From: Streptococcus ratti FA-1 = DSM 20564
Lineage (GTDB): Bacteria; Bacillota; Bacilli; Lactobacillales; Streptococcaceae
NCBI RefSeq assembly: GCF_000286075.1
Contig: NZ_AJTZ01000005.1
Span: forward strand, 310,001-374,000
Length of the DNA: 64,000 nucleotides
Direction: 5' to 3'
Below the pieces are notes generated by a model that ran no database searches, had not been told where the DNA came from, and worked only from the letters and a program-made list of their open reading frames with translations. Below, one piece after another: positions 46,339-54,426 of this stretch. A program made the translations under genes and the position numbers. Within the stretch, counting starts at the first letter, position 1. Every line of letters starts with the position of its first letter.

Positions 46339-46387
46339 CCCTTTGTTTTGCAATCAATAAAGCGCATGCCAATGGGAGAACAATCTG

Positions 46388-46861
46388 ATGAAAAAAATAA
46401 TTATCTGGATTTCAGCCATTTTTCTTGTCATTGTTCTAGCTGGAGGTATCTATATTATGGGGTGGGGAATGCCGGGAAATGTCCTGCATGCCAAAATCAG
46501 CTACGGACACTCTAAAATCTACACCCTGAAAGATCGAAAAGCGGCTGCTAATCTGATAAGAAGAAATTTCATTACCTTTAATGGCTGCCGTCTGGAAACA
46601 TTGGACTATACTTCAGATAAAATATCTCAGGAAATGTTAGCATCAAAAAAACATAGGGATGCTGACAGGTATAAGGAGAAGTATGATAAAAAAGACGCTT
46701 CCAAGACCTATGATGAGTGCATTGTTTACCAATCAAGCTTCAGCACAGACGGCTGTCCTGATGCAGGTTTTAGCGCTAATAGTCATTACAGTCATTGGAA
46801 TTGGATTTTGGTCAGAAAAAAAGGCAGCCCTTGGCGGCTTTACAGCTACGGGCACGATTAA
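46388..46861 (+). CDS. Hypothetical exported or membrane-anchored protein
   Basis: A 157-residue protein with an N-terminal hydrophobic segment (about 5-24), probably a signal anchor, and a mainly hydrophilic extracellular domain. It contains three Cys residues (FNGCRLE, YDECIVY, TDGCPDA) and an aromatic end (HWNWILVRKKGSPWRLYSYG) that resembles DUF4829-type domains, but I do not claim the family. No lipobox is present. It is in a run of small plus-strand genes. Confidence 0.6.
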   Translation: MKKIIIWISAIFLVIVLAGGIYIMGWGMPGNVLHAKISYGHSKIYTLKDRKAAANLIRRNFITFNGCRLETLDYTSDKISQEMLASKKHRDADRYKEKYDKKDASKTYDECIVYQSSFSTDGCPDAGFSANSHYSHWNWILVRKKGSPWRLYSYGHD

Positions 46862-46882
46862 AATTAAAGTGGAGGTTAGATA

Positions 46883-47257
46883 ATGTCCTTGTTTAGTTGG
46901 TTTAAGAAAAAGCAGGCTCTCCAAAATTTTGAACCTGGTCTGTCTTTGACGAGCCATAAAGTTGATATTTTAAGTCCTAATTTAAAAGAAGTCAAAGAAG
47001 CTGTTTTAGCCGCTGATGAACCAGAAGGTTTTGTCACCTTATCTTGGACTAGTATCAGTGGAGATTGTTCCTTTATTCAAGCGCTTTGCTTTGATGGCAC
47101 TTACCTTATTGAATATCGAACGAATGATTTAAAAAAGGGCTATGTCTATAGAAAGACGAATGTCTCAACAGAAGAAACGTTACAGCTCTTTCAGTCATTT
47201 TTTGAAAATCAGACGCTTACTCTTGATGATACTTGGTCTCAAGTTAAGGTCTATTAG
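46883..47257 (+). CDS. Hypothetical protein
   Basis: A 124-residue cytoplasmic protein starting MSLFSWFKKKQALQNF with GGAGGT upstream. Alternating strands (GFVTLSWTSISGDCSFIQAL, GTYLIEYRTNDLKKGYVYR) suggest a small beta-sheet fold with a C-terminal helix (ETLQLFQSFFEN). I do not recognise the family. It starts 21 bp after the preceding gene and 29 bp before the thioesterase at 47287, so the run is probably one transcript. Confidence 0.55.
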   Translation: MSLFSWFKKKQALQNFEPGLSLTSHKVDILSPNLKEVKEAVLAADEPEGFVTLSWTSISGDCSFIQALCFDGTYLIEYRTNDLKKGYVYRKTNVSTEETLQLFQSFFENQTLTLDDTWSQVKVY

Positions 47258-47286
47258 TATAACAATTTTTCGTGAAAGGAGCTGAC

Positions 47287-47697
47287 ATGACAGCATATAA
47301 GCATTTAGTTCAATATTATGAAACGGATCGCATGGGTATTACCCATCATTCAAACTATATTCGCTGGATGGAGGAGGCGCGTGTTCATTTTTTGACAGAA
47401 ATCGGCTGGCCCTATGATAAATTGGAAGAAGAAGGCATTATCTCTCCGGTTGTTTCAGTCAGCTGTCAGTACCTGACAACGTCAACCTTTGCGGATGAGA
47501 TTAGCATTAGTGTTAAAGTAGAGCAGGTCAAGGCTGCCCGTCTCATTCTCACATATAAGATGATCAATCAAAAAGATGACATAGTTTGTCAGGCACAATC
47601 AGAACACAGCTTTTTAGCTCAAAGCGGTACTTTTGTCAATATTAAAAAAGAATACCCTGACTTTTACAGCAAGTTATCAGAACTCAGTCAGTCTTGA
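47287..47697 (+). CDS. YbgC/4HBT-family acyl-CoA thioesterase
   Basis: A 136-residue hotdog thioesterase with the 4-hydroxybenzoyl-CoA thioesterase signature YYETDRMGITHHSNYIRWME (catalytic Asp). The core is followed by VSCQYLTTSTFADEISISV. The ATG at 47287 has AAAGGAG at ideal spacing; the ATG 15 bp upstream overlaps that site. It probably hydrolyses short or medium acyl-CoAs in the cytosol. Confidence 0.88.
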   Translation: MTAYKHLVQYYETDRMGITHHSNYIRWMEEARVHFLTEIGWPYDKLEEEGIISPVVSVSCQYLTTSTFADEISISVKVEQVKAARLILTYKMINQKDDIVCQAQSEHSFLAQSGTFVNIKKEYPDFYSKLSELSQS

Positions 47698-47743
47698 CAA
47701 TAAGATCTTGACAAACTAAAACAACCCTTTTTAAGTTTATCGA

Positions 47744-47752
47744 TGATATAAT
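47744..47752 (+). promoter_or_regulatory. Extended -10 promoter of the NmrA-like gene
   Basis: TGATATAAT, 27 bp upstream of the ATG. TTGACA boxes nearby (at 47693 and 47708) are too far upstream for a normal spacer. Confidence 0.4.
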
Positions 47753-47779
47753 GAAGTAAAAAGCATAAGGAGGCTCATT

Positions 47780-48625
47780 ATGACAATTGCTATTACGGGT
47801 GTGACAGGAAAATTAGGCGGTAAGGTTGCCAAGCTCATTTCAAAAAACGGACTTTCAGCCAGACACCTTGCCCGAAACCCGCAAAAGGCGGCTAACTATG
47901 ACAATGCTGAAGTTGTCAGGGCTGCTTTTGAAAATTCTCCAGAAGCCATTAAAGCTCTAAAGGGTATTGATACCTTATTGATGGTATCTGCTTCAGAAAG
48001 CCCCGATCGCTTGCAGCAGCATTTTGATTTCATTGATGCAGCGGCAAGTGCAGGTGTTAAGCATATTATTTATACTTCTTTTTATAATGCCAATGCTGAG
48101 GCCACTTTTACTTTAGCGCGTGATCATGCTAAGACAGAAAATTATATCAAAGAAAAAGGTTTTGTCTATACTTTTTTGAGGGATAATTTTTATTTGGATT
48201 TCTTTTTAGATTTATGTTTAGAAAATGGTGAAATTCGCGGACCAGCCGGCAATGGGAAAGTATCTGCCGTAGTTCGGCAGGATGTTTCTGAAGTGGCTGC
48301 AGCAATTTTAGCCAGTCCTTATAAATGGGAAAATCAAACATTAAACATGACCGGACCGGAAGATTTATCTATGACTGATATTGTTCAATTTGTCGGCAAA
48401 CAAAGGGGGCAAAACATTCCTTATATCAATGAAACACTTGAAGAAGCTTATCAGTCACGCAAGGCTTGGCCGGCAGAGCAGTGGGAATATGATGCCTGGG
48501 TCAGCACCTATACAGCTATTCAAAAAGGCGAACAAGCAGGAGTTTCTTCTGATATCGAGCGTGTCCTCGGACGTCCGGCTACCTCTTTGCAAGAATTAAT
48601 GAATCCCAAAAATGACCTGAGATAA
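47780..48625 (+). CDS. NmrA/QorB-like NAD(P)-binding reductase
   Basis: A 281-residue atypical short-chain dehydrogenase. The N-terminal GVTGKLGGKVAKLI is the NAD(P)-binding loop of the NmrA/QorB group, followed by a basic residue pair (ARNPQKA) that suggests NADPH. IDTLLMVSASES and HIIYTSFYNA form the middle strands. There is no Tyr-x-x-x-Lys catalytic pair. Relatives reduce quinones or sense the redox state of NADP. AAGGAGG precedes the ATG. Confidence 0.85.
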   Translation: MTIAITGVTGKLGGKVAKLISKNGLSARHLARNPQKAANYDNAEVVRAAFENSPEAIKALKGIDTLLMVSASESPDRLQQHFDFIDAAASAGVKHIIYTSFYNANAEATFTLARDHAKTENYIKEKGFVYTFLRDNFYLDFFLDLCLENGEIRGPAGNGKVSAVVRQDVSEVAAAILASPYKWENQTLNMTGPEDLSMTDIVQFVGKQRGQNIPYINETLEEAYQSRKAWPAEQWEYDAWVSTYTAIQKGEQAGVSSDIERVLGRPATSLQELMNPKNDLR

Positions 48626-48652
48626 AGGAATGATTTTGTAAGGGAGGAATTC

Positions 48653-48876
48653 ATGATTGTATTAACTTATTTAGATGCTTATCAAACTAAAAAGAAAGCT
48701 TTTTTAACAGCCTTGAAGAATTTATGCTGTCACTCAGCGGCTGTGTAACCCTGCCGGATGCTTACCAGGTTGTGTCTTTAACTTATAAAGGACAAGATAT
48801 TGGTTACAAAGGAGTGGTTGGAGACTTATACCGAACAGTCAGCCAGATGGACTGGAAACAGTTTGAGGCAAATTAA
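48653..48876 (+). pseudogene. DUF4649-family protein, frameshifted
   Basis: The first frame (ATG 48653, GGGAGG upstream) reads MIVLTYLDAYQTKKKAFLTA and stops near 48747. The continuation in another frame from about 48715 reads EFMLSLSGCVTLPDAYQVV, then GYKGVVGDLYRTVSQMDW, ending at the TAA 48874-48876. A single missing base near 48715 would join them into the 70-75-residue protein common in streptococci. Function unknown. Confidence 0.65.
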
Positions 48877-48920
48877 ATCTGGCTGCTAAAAGACCTGCTT
48901 GCCAGAGAAGAAAAAATACT

Positions 48921-48964
48921 AAAAGCAGGATAACTGTTTATCGAAACAGATTATCCCGCTTTTG
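48921..48964. terminator. Terminator between the converging genes
   Basis: AAAAGC and GGATAA pair with TTATCC and GCTTTT with one bulge; an inner CTGTTT/AAACAG extends the stem. Confidence 0.6.
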
Positions 48965-48971
48965 GTCTTTT

Positions 48972-49334
48972 TTAATCTAACTTATCAAGAAACTTTTTAA
49001 TATCAACAATGACGCGCGTGTGTTCTCCCTTACCGATGAGTTTGTCACCTTCGTAAACCTCAATATTGAAGCGGGAGCGCCGACCGTCTTTCTCAACATC
49101 TAAGATTCTGACTTCCACCGTTTTTCCAATTTTAGTAGCAGCTAAGTGCTGAACGGAAATTTGAGCACCGACCGTTGTTGCTGATACGTCTAAGTCTTCT
49201 TCACAATACAAAAAAGCAGCATTTTCTATAAAAGCAATCATACTGGGAGTTGATAAAACGTTAAGACTGCCCGAACCCCAATTCATAGCTGAGTGTTCAG
49301 GTGTGGTGACATAAGACTTACTGTAAATTGACAT
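48972..49334 (-). CDS. FlK-like hotdog thioesterase
   Basis: A 120-residue hotdog-fold protein similar to the fluoroacetyl-CoA thioesterase (FlK) group. It has STPSMIAFIENAAFLYCEE (catalytic Glu helix), TTVGAQISVQHLAATKIGK, RSRFNIEVYEG and the HTRVIVDIKKF ending. The substrate is probably an ordinary acyl-CoA. AAAGGAGG lies at good spacing before the ATG. Confidence 0.82.
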   Translation of the reverse strand: MSIYSKSYVTTPEHSAMNWGSGSLNVLSTPSMIAFIENAAFLYCEEDLDVSATTVGAQISVQHLAATKIGKTVEVRILDVEKDGRRSRFNIEVYEGDKLIGKGEHTRVIVDIKKFLDKLD

Positions 49335-49361
49335 ACTTGCCTCCTTTTATTGTAGAGAGAA

Positions 49362-49443
49362 GTGGGACTAGGAAAATCACAATGCACTTTTTCGTTTTTA
49401 AGCTTATGAAAAAATTTCCAGTAGATAATTTCTTTTGTCCCAC
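49362..49443. repeat. Inverted GTGGGAC/GTCCCAC pair upstream of the FlK-like gene
   Basis: GTGGGAC (49362-49368) and GTCCCAC (49437-49443) flank about 68 bp of AT-rich, partly self-complementary sequence. Such GGGAC-ended intergenic units recur in streptococci. It may act as a weak terminator. Confidence 0.4.
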
Positions 49444-49583
49444 CCCTGTTATTTTAACTTTAACACATTTAAAAAGAAATCACAAATAATTTTTGGAAGC
49501 GTTTCCCGTTGCTTGCTGTTTGCTTATTCCTGTAATTCATGGTAAGATAAATAAGATAAAACGCTGTGAAAGAGGTAAAAAAA

Positions 49584-49712
49584 TTGGCTTTTGGAGATAA
49601 TGGACCGCGTAAGAAAACACCGTTTGAAAAACTGACCTTAGTTGTCGTTATCATTATGGTTTTGGTTACTGTTGGAGCACTGGTTCTTAGTGCACTTAGC
49701 GCCGTTATTTAA
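49584..49712 (+). CDS. DUF4044-family membrane microprotein
   Basis: A 42-residue protein starting at TTG with AGAGG 8 nt upstream. A polar start (MAFGDNGPRKKTPFEKLTL) is followed by one transmembrane helix to the end (VVVIIMVLVTVGALVLSALS). Layout and sequence match the DUF4044 family found in lactic acid bacteria, often just upstream of obgE. Function unknown. A short terminator lies behind it. Confidence 0.75.
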   Translation: MAFGDNGPRKKTPFEKLTLVVVIIMVLVTVGALVLSALSAVI

Positions 49713-49716
49713 AAAG

Positions 49717-49738
49717 AAACGCTTACGGGCGTTTTTTT
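49717..49738 (+). terminator. Terminator between the DUF4044 gene and obgE
   Basis: AAACGC/GCGTTT, 6-bp stem with 6-nt loop and a long T-run. Confidence 0.6.
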
Positions 49739-49766
49739 AAGCGAATTACAATAAGGTAGAAAAGTT

Positions 49767-51077
49767 ATGAGCATGTTTTTAGATACTGCTAAGGTTTCAG
49801 TAAAAGCTGGCCGCGGCGGTGATGGTATGGTTGCTTTCCGCCGTGAAAAATATGTCGCTAATGGCGGTCCTTGGGGCGGTGATGGCGGCCGCGGCGGCAA
49901 TGTCATCTTTGTCGTTGATGAGGGACTTCGCACTCTCATGGATTTTCGCTACAACCGCAAATTTAAGGCGAAGAACGGTGAAAAGGGAATGACTAAAGGG
50001 ATGCACGGCCGCGGTGCAGAGGATCTTTATGTACACGTACCGCAAGGAACAACTGTTCGTGATGCAGAGACTGGCAAAGTGATTACTGACTTGGTAGAAA
50101 ATGGTCAAGAGTTTATCGTAGCTCATGGCGGCCGCGGCGGCCGTGGTAATATCCGTTTTGCAACACCGCGTAATCCTGCTCCGGAGATTTCTGAAAATGG
50201 GGAACCCGGTGAAGAGCGTGAATTAGCCTTAGAATTAAAAATCTTAGCTGATGTTGGTTTGGTTGGTTTTCCTTCAGTTGGGAAATCAACTCTTCTCAGT
50301 GTTATCACAGCTGCTAAGCCTAAGATTGGCGCCTATCATTTCACAACCATTGTCCCTAACTTGGGCATGGTGCGTACCAAATCAGGTGATTCTTTTGCTG
50401 TGGCTGACTTGCCGGGTTTGATCGAAGGGGCTAGTCAAGGTGTTGGCCTTGGTACACAATTCCTTCGCCATATTGAGCGTACTCGTGTTATCCTACACGT
50501 GATTGATATGTCAGCCAGTGAAGGTCGTGATCCTTACGAAGATTATTTGGCTATTAATAAGGAATTGGAAACCTATAACCTACGTTTGCTGGAACGCCCG
50601 CAAATCATTGTGGCTAATAAGATGGATATGCCTGAGGCTGCAGAAAATCTTGAAAAATTTAAGGAAAAACTGGCTGCTAACTATGATGAATTCGAGGATC
50701 AGCCACCAATTTTTCCTATTTCAGGTATTGCTCACCAAGGATTGGATGCACTTTTGGATGCGACAGCCCAGCTTCTAGATCAGACAGATGACTTTCTTCT
50801 TTATGATGAATCGGACATGCAGGAAGAAGCTTACTATGGTTTTTCTGAGGAAGAGAAGGCCTTTGATATTTCACGTGCAGACGATGCCTCTTGGATACTT
50901 TCGGGTGAGAAGTTAGAAAAACTCTTTGTCATGACCAATTTGGAACGCGATGAGGCTATCATGAAATTCTCACGGCAATTGCGAGCTATGGGGGTTGACC
51001 AAGCCCTGCGTGAACGCGGAGCTAAAGACGGAGACATCGTTCGAATCGGAAACTTTGAATTCGAATTTGTGGATTAA
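49767..51077 (+). CDS. obgE: Obg-family GTPase ObgE/CgtA
   Basis: A 436-residue essential GTPase linked to late 50S assembly and stress signalling. The Gly-rich Obg domain (about 1-158: [25 protein letters not shown]) is followed by the G domain ([12 protein letters not shown], the switch-region [27 protein letters not shown]) and a C-terminal OCT domain (about 355-436: [24 protein letters not shown] start). AAGGTAG lies upstream. Two hairpins follow the stop. Confidence 0.97.
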   Translation: MSMFLDTAKVSVKAGRGGDGMVAFRREKYVANGGPWGGDGGRGGNVIFVVDEGLRTLMDFRYNRKFKAKNGEKGMTKGMHGRGAEDLYVHVPQGTTVRDAETGKVITDLVENGQEFIVAHGGRGGRGNIRFATPRNPAPEISENGEPGEERELALELKILADVGLVGFPSVGKSTLLSVITAAKPKIGAYHFTTIVPNLGMVRTKSGDSFAVADLPGLIEGASQGVGLGTQFLRHIERTRVILHVIDMSASEGRDPYEDYLAINKELETYNLRLLERPQIIVANKMDMPEAAENLEKFKEKLAANYDEFEDQPPIFPISGIAHQGLDALLDATAQLLDQTDDFLLYDESDMQEEAYYGFSEEEKAFDISRADDASWILSGEKLEKLFVMTNLERDEAIMKFSRQLRAMGVDQALRERGAKDGDIVRIGNFEFEFVD

Positions 51078-51084
51078 CCTGCCA

Positions 51085-51146
51085 CTTGTCGTTGATAGCT
51101 TAGCTATCTAACGACAAGAAAGCAAGCTCTATGGAGCCTTGCTTAG
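51085..51146 (+). other. Two tandem stem-loops behind obgE
   Basis: CTTGTCGTT-GATAGC pairs with GCTATC-AACGACAAG (51085-51118, one bulge). AAGCAAG-CTC pairs with GAG-CTTGCTT (about 51120-51146). Neither is followed by a T-run, so an mRNA end or processing structure is more likely than a terminator. Confidence 0.5.
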
Positions 51147-51302
51147 GCAGCTTACTAGCTCGAAAATGGCTTAGTATCGAACTCATTTTCTTACGTCGTA
51201 GTTTGTATTTTAATGACGTGTTTGATTGCTGTGCTGGTTTGCTTAAATAGGAATTGTGATGATTCACAATTGAGCTTATATTACATTTTACTGGAGGTTC
51301 TT

Positions 51303-51485
51303 ATGGGTGATAAACCGATATCTTTTCGAGATAAAGATGGTAATTTTGTATCAGCAGCCGATGTTTGGAATGCTGAAAAGCTAGAAGAACTTTTCAATAC
51401 TCTTAATCCAAATCGACGTTTGCGCTTAGAGCGTGAAAAATTAGCTAAAGAAAAAGCAGGCGAAGTCAAGGAACAAGAATCATAA
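51303..51485 (+). CDS. Small conserved protein downstream of obgE
   Basis: A 60-residue protein (MGDKPISFRDKDGNFVSAAD) with a helical, highly charged second half (LNPNRRLRLEREKLAKEKAG). The start at 51303 is preceded by TGGAGG at ideal spacing; an in-frame start 30 codons upstream lacks a site and lies in the hairpin-rich spacer. Family unknown to me; the strong ribosome site and position suggest a real gene. Confidence 0.6.
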   Translation: MGDKPISFRDKDGNFVSAADVWNAEKLEELFNTLNPNRRLRLEREKLAKEKAGEVKEQES

Positions 51486-51538
51486 TGCTTGCCTTACTTA
51501 CCTGCATAAAACTCGCTTTTCAATTTTTAGGCTCATGA

Positions 51539-51565
51539 AAAAACTGTCCACTGGACAGTTTTTTT
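51539..51565. terminator. Terminator shared by converging genes
   Basis: AAAAACTGTCC/GGACAGTTTTT, 11-bp perfect stem with a 3-nt loop, overlapping the ABC-F stop codon region. Confidence 0.85.
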
Positions 51566-53063
51566 AGTATTTTTGAAGGTCTTTGTCAGTCAATTGATAA
51601 CGCAGATTAGCAACGTCATCAATGAATTTTCTATCGTGAGAAACACTGATAATACAGCCCTTAAAATTTCTTAAAAGTTCTCTGATTAATGGCTGACTAG
51701 TTGGTGAAAAATGCCTTGTCGGCTCATCAAGAATTAAGATATGATTTTGGGCTAAAACCATACGTGCTAAGAATAATTTTGCTTTTTGCCCACCTGAAAG
51801 CTCAAGGACGCAGTGTTCCATTTCTTGTCTTGTAAATTGAAGGCTGGCAAGGAGTGTTCGAGCTTTTTCGCTGTCTGATACCTGTGTTAAAAATGTTAAA
51901 GCGGTCATTTCTTTGTGAAAAACACTATCGTAATCTTGTGGCATATAACCGATTGAAAAATGATTTTTATCTAGCTCTTGGTAAATTTGTGTGAGCAGAC
52001 GTGTTTTTCCGCTACCGTTTCTCCCAGTAATCACCAGTTTATCTTGACCTAAAATGGTTAAACTGACTTTTTGGCCAGTTGATAAATCATGATTGTCCCA
52101 AGACAGAAGTTTTTTCTTTTTATCGAGAGGGACAATATCATCAAAAAATAGTTTTATACTATCCATTTCTTCAGGAAAATCGGTCATTTTTTCCTCTTCT
52201 TTGGCATAGCGTTTTTCAAGGGATAAGACATTTTTCATCTTTTTAGCCGCTAATCTCCCCATAGTGCTATCATGAGTATTTCGCACATTATATTGCGCCG
52301 CCTGATGAAGCCGTTGCATTTTAGCGTCTCTTTTAGCTTTCATACGGCGGTCATTTTTGGCTTGTCCCAGTTGTTTGGTGTAAGCTTTGTGACGATAAGT
52401 CATATAGTCTGTGTAATTTCCTGAAAAATAGCTTGCGCGAGCAACTTGACGACGCTTTATTAACTCAAGGTGTAGAATAGCGGTAGCAGTTTTTTCTAGC
52501 AGAGCTTCATCATGAGAGATAAAAATAATTGTCTTGTCAGATGATTGAATGAATGCTTGTAAAGTATTAATTGCCTGCGCATCAAGGTCGCTAGAGGGTT
52601 CATCTAGCAGGAGTAAATCATTATTTTTACCAGCTAATTTAGCCAGTTGCAGTTTTAATTTTTCTCCGCCAGATAAGCTTTTCAAAGTCTGATTTCTACT
52701 TTCTAAGATTTGAATATCCAAATCTAATCGCGCAGCCATTTGATAAAAAGCATTGAAATCGAAGCTAACATAATCTAAATCATCATAAAGAAATTCTGAA
52801 ACTGTCATCTTTTCTTGTTTTTGTGACAAAGCTTGTGGTAAATATCCAATTTTGGGAAAATGATTGTCAATTTTTCCCTCAAGGATACTGTAGTTGTCAA
52901 TTAGTTTTGGAGACAAAATAGCCTTTAAAAGTGTTGACTTCCCAGTACCCTCTTCGCCAATAATAGCTAATTTATCTCCAGAATTGACGATTACATTTAA
53001 ATCAGAAATTAGCTGTCTTAAGTCTTTAAGATGTGTAATTGTTAAATGATTAATCTGCAGCAT
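51564..53063 (-). CDS. ABC-F family ATPase, antibiotic-resistance (ribosome protection) type
   Basis: A 499-residue soluble protein with two ABC domains and no membrane part. Domain 1 has Walker A IIGEEGTGKST, signature LSGGEKLKL and Walker B LLLLDEPSSDLD. A basic helical inter-domain linker lies at about 215-300 (RMKAKRDAKMQRLHQAAQYN), the arm that reaches into the peptidyl-transferase centre in ribosome-protecting members. Domain 2 has ITGRNGSGKT, LSGGQKAKLF and LILDEPTRHFSP. The degenerate DEPTRHFSP is typical of Lsa/Vga/Lmo0919-like groups rather than EttA or Uup. The leader (53082-53253) argues for antibiotic-inducible expression. The drug class cannot be told from sequence. Confidence 0.85.
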   Translation of the reverse strand: MLQINHLTITHLKDLRQLISDLNVIVNSGDKLAIIGEEGTGKSTLLKAILSPKLIDNYSILEGKIDNHFPKIGYLPQALSQKQEKMTVSEFLYDDLDYVSFDFNAFYQMAARLDLDIQILESRNQTLKSLSGGEKLKLQLAKLAGKNNDLLLLDEPSSDLDAQAINTLQAFIQSSDKTIIFISHDEALLEKTATAILHLELIKRRQVARASYFSGNYTDYMTYRHKAYTKQLGQAKNDRRMKAKRDAKMQRLHQAAQYNVRNTHDSTMGRLAAKKMKNVLSLEKRYAKEEEKMTDFPEEMDSIKLFFDDIVPLDKKKKLLSWDNHDLSTGQKVSLTILGQDKLVITGRNGSGKTRLLTQIYQELDKNHFSIGYMPQDYDSVFHKEMTALTFLTQVSDSEKARTLLASLQFTRQEMEHCVLELSGGQKAKLFLARMVLAQNHILILDEPTRHFSPTSQPLIRELLRNFKGCIISVSHDRKFIDDVANLRYQLTDKDLQKY

Positions 53064-53081
53064 AAGAACCTCACTTTCAAT

Positions 53082-53113
53082 AAAAAAACTCTCTACCAGA
53101 TCAAGTAGAGAGT
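53082..53113 (-). terminator. Attenuator terminator in the ABC-F leader
   Basis: On the minus strand ACTCTCTAC pairs with GTAGAGAGT, with an 8-nt loop and a run of T residues, 20 nt before the ABC-F Shine-Dalgarno. It lies between promoter and gene. Confidence 0.8.
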
Positions 53114-53241
53114 GAGGCTCAGTTTTATCAAATCAAAAAGCAACCCAATAATGGTAACAAACGACCAGTAATTGGAATTGAAAATGAATTAAGAGCACAC
53201 TAAAAACAAAACTTGATATGGTAGTATCAAAAATTCTGTTC

Positions 53242-53253
53242 TTAGTTGTTCAT
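53242..53253 (-). CDS. Three-residue leader peptide (Met-Asn-Asn) of the ABC-F attenuator
   Basis: The minus strand reads ATG AAC AAC TAA with a strong AGGAGG 10 nt upstream and a second GGAG just before the ATG. It lies about 130 nt upstream of the attenuator terminator, and no longer gene uses this ribosome site. Ultra-short uORFs of this kind precede terminators of inducible ABC-F genes in other Firmicutes: stalled ribosomes at the uORF allow antitermination. Confidence 0.65.
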   Translation of the reverse strand: MNN

Positions 53254-53287
53254 TGCTCCTTTTCCTCCTGAATGTTAATTTGATATT

Positions 53288-53316
53288 AGTTTATCAAAAG
53301 GTGCTATAAAAGTCAA
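53288..53316 (-). promoter_or_regulatory. ABC-F leader promoter
   Basis: On the minus strand TTGACT (53316-53311) and TAAACT (53293-53288), 17 bp apart, about 35 bp before the MNN uORF. Confidence 0.6.
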
Positions 53317-53399
53317 AGGTTATAGTAGGTAGTACTAACAGCAGGTAACGTAAAAGGTCGAGATGTTTTAGCATCCGACCTATATAAAAAGGTTATGAC

Positions 53400-53438
53400 G
53401 CAAAAGGAGTAGGTTCGATAATAACCTGCTCCTTTTGC
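53400..53438. terminator. Strong inverted repeat, probable terminator
   Basis: GCAAAAGGAGTAGGTT pairs with AACCTGCTCCTTTTGC (one G-U) around a 7-nt loop. A second hairpin lies just upstream (53355-53381). Confidence 0.55.
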
Positions 53439-53456
53439 TAATAAGTGAGTTAGGGA

Positions 53457-53630
53457 GTGAGACAGAAATTAGTAGTTTCGTAGAAACTTGATTTCGTCGT
53501 CTCACCCCCGCAAAGTTGAGTAGGGTTGTAAAAGCTGATTTATCAGCGCATTAGAACCCACTCAACCACTGCGCTTTGCAATTGTAACTAGATAACAGAA
53601 GAGCTTGAGAACTTTTTGTCTCAGCCTTGT
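53457..53630. repeat. Dispersed-type intergenic repeat between ABC-F and glnQ
   Basis: About 170 bp starting GGGAGTGAGACAGAAAT and ending TTTTTGTCTCAGCC, so its outer ends are complementary (GAGTGAGACA/TGTCTCA). Inside, GTTGAGTAGGGTT and AACCCACTCAAC form a second complementary pair. I recall sequence of this type between many streptococcal genes. It contains no gene. Confidence 0.55.
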
Positions 53631-53632
53631 GG

Positions 53633-53661
53633 AAAACTAACAGCTTTAGCTGTTAAGTTTT
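53633..53661 (-). terminator. glnQ terminator
   Basis: AAAACTAACAGC pairs with GCTGTTAAGTTTT with one bulged base and a 4-nt loop. A direct copy of AGCTGTTAAGTTTTC follows at 53663. Confidence 0.6.
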
Positions 53662-53685
53662 CAGCTGTTAAGTTTTCTTACTCAG

Positions 53686-54426
53686 TTACACATTCAACAC
53701 CTTATCCAAGAAGTCTTTTAGGCGCGGGTGTTGTGGGTTGTCGAAGATTTGTTCTGGTGTGCCGTCTTCGAGGAATTCACCGCCGTCAGTAAAGATAACG
53801 CGGTTGGCAACTTTACGAGCAAATCCCATTTCGTGGGTTACAATCAGCATGGTCATGCCTTGTTCAGCTAAGTCCTTCATAACGTTGAGAACATCACCGA
53901 CCATTTCAGGGTCAAGAGCCGATGTTGGCTCATCAAAAAGCATGATATCGGGATTCATGGCCAGACTGCGAGCGATAGCCACACGCTGTTTTTGTCCACC
54001 TGACAGGCTGTCCGGGTAGGCTTGAGCCTTGTCAGACAGTCCGACTTTTTCCAAAAGTTCCATGCCGTGTTTTTGAGCTTCTTCCTTAGATTCTTTGCCT
54101 AGTTCAATCGGAGCAAAAGTAATATTGTCAAGGACAGTCATGTGCGGAAAAAGATTGAAGTGCTGGAAGACCATGCCGATATTTTCACGAGCTTTATCAA
54201 CATTGGTAGATGGGTCTGATAATTCATAACCATCTACAATTACTTTTCCACTGGTAACTGTTTCAAGAAGATTCAAGGTACGAAGAAAGGTTGACTTTCC
54301 TGACCCTGAAGGCCCGATGATACAGACAACATCTCCCTCATTAAATTGCACATCAATGCCCTTGAGGACTTCGTTTTGTCCGAAAGATTTATGCAAATCC
54401 TGAACATCAATTTTTAAATCAGTCAT
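53686..54426 (-). CDS. glnQ: Amino-acid (glutamine-type) ABC transporter ATPase
   Basis: A 246-residue ABC ATPase of the polar amino acid uptake group. Walker [11 protein letters not shown]-loop [15 protein letters not shown], signature [15 protein letters not shown], Walker [16 protein letters not shown] and the switch His in [11 protein letters not shown] are intact. It overlaps the permease gene by one base of the start/stop junction. It energises import of glutamine or glutamate with the fused GlnP-type protein. Confidence 0.94.
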   Translation of the reverse strand: MTDLKIDVQDLHKSFGQNEVLKGIDVQFNEGDVVCIIGPSGSGKSTFLRTLNLLETVTSGKVIVDGYELSDPSTNVDKARENIGMVFQHFNLFPHMTVLDNITFAPIELGKESKEEAQKHGMELLEKVGLSDKAQAYPDSLSGGQKQRVAIARSLAMNPDIMLFDEPTSALDPEMVGDVLNVMKDLAEQGMTMLIVTHEMGFARKVANRVIFTDGGEFLEDGTPEQIFDNPQHPRLKDFLDKVLNV

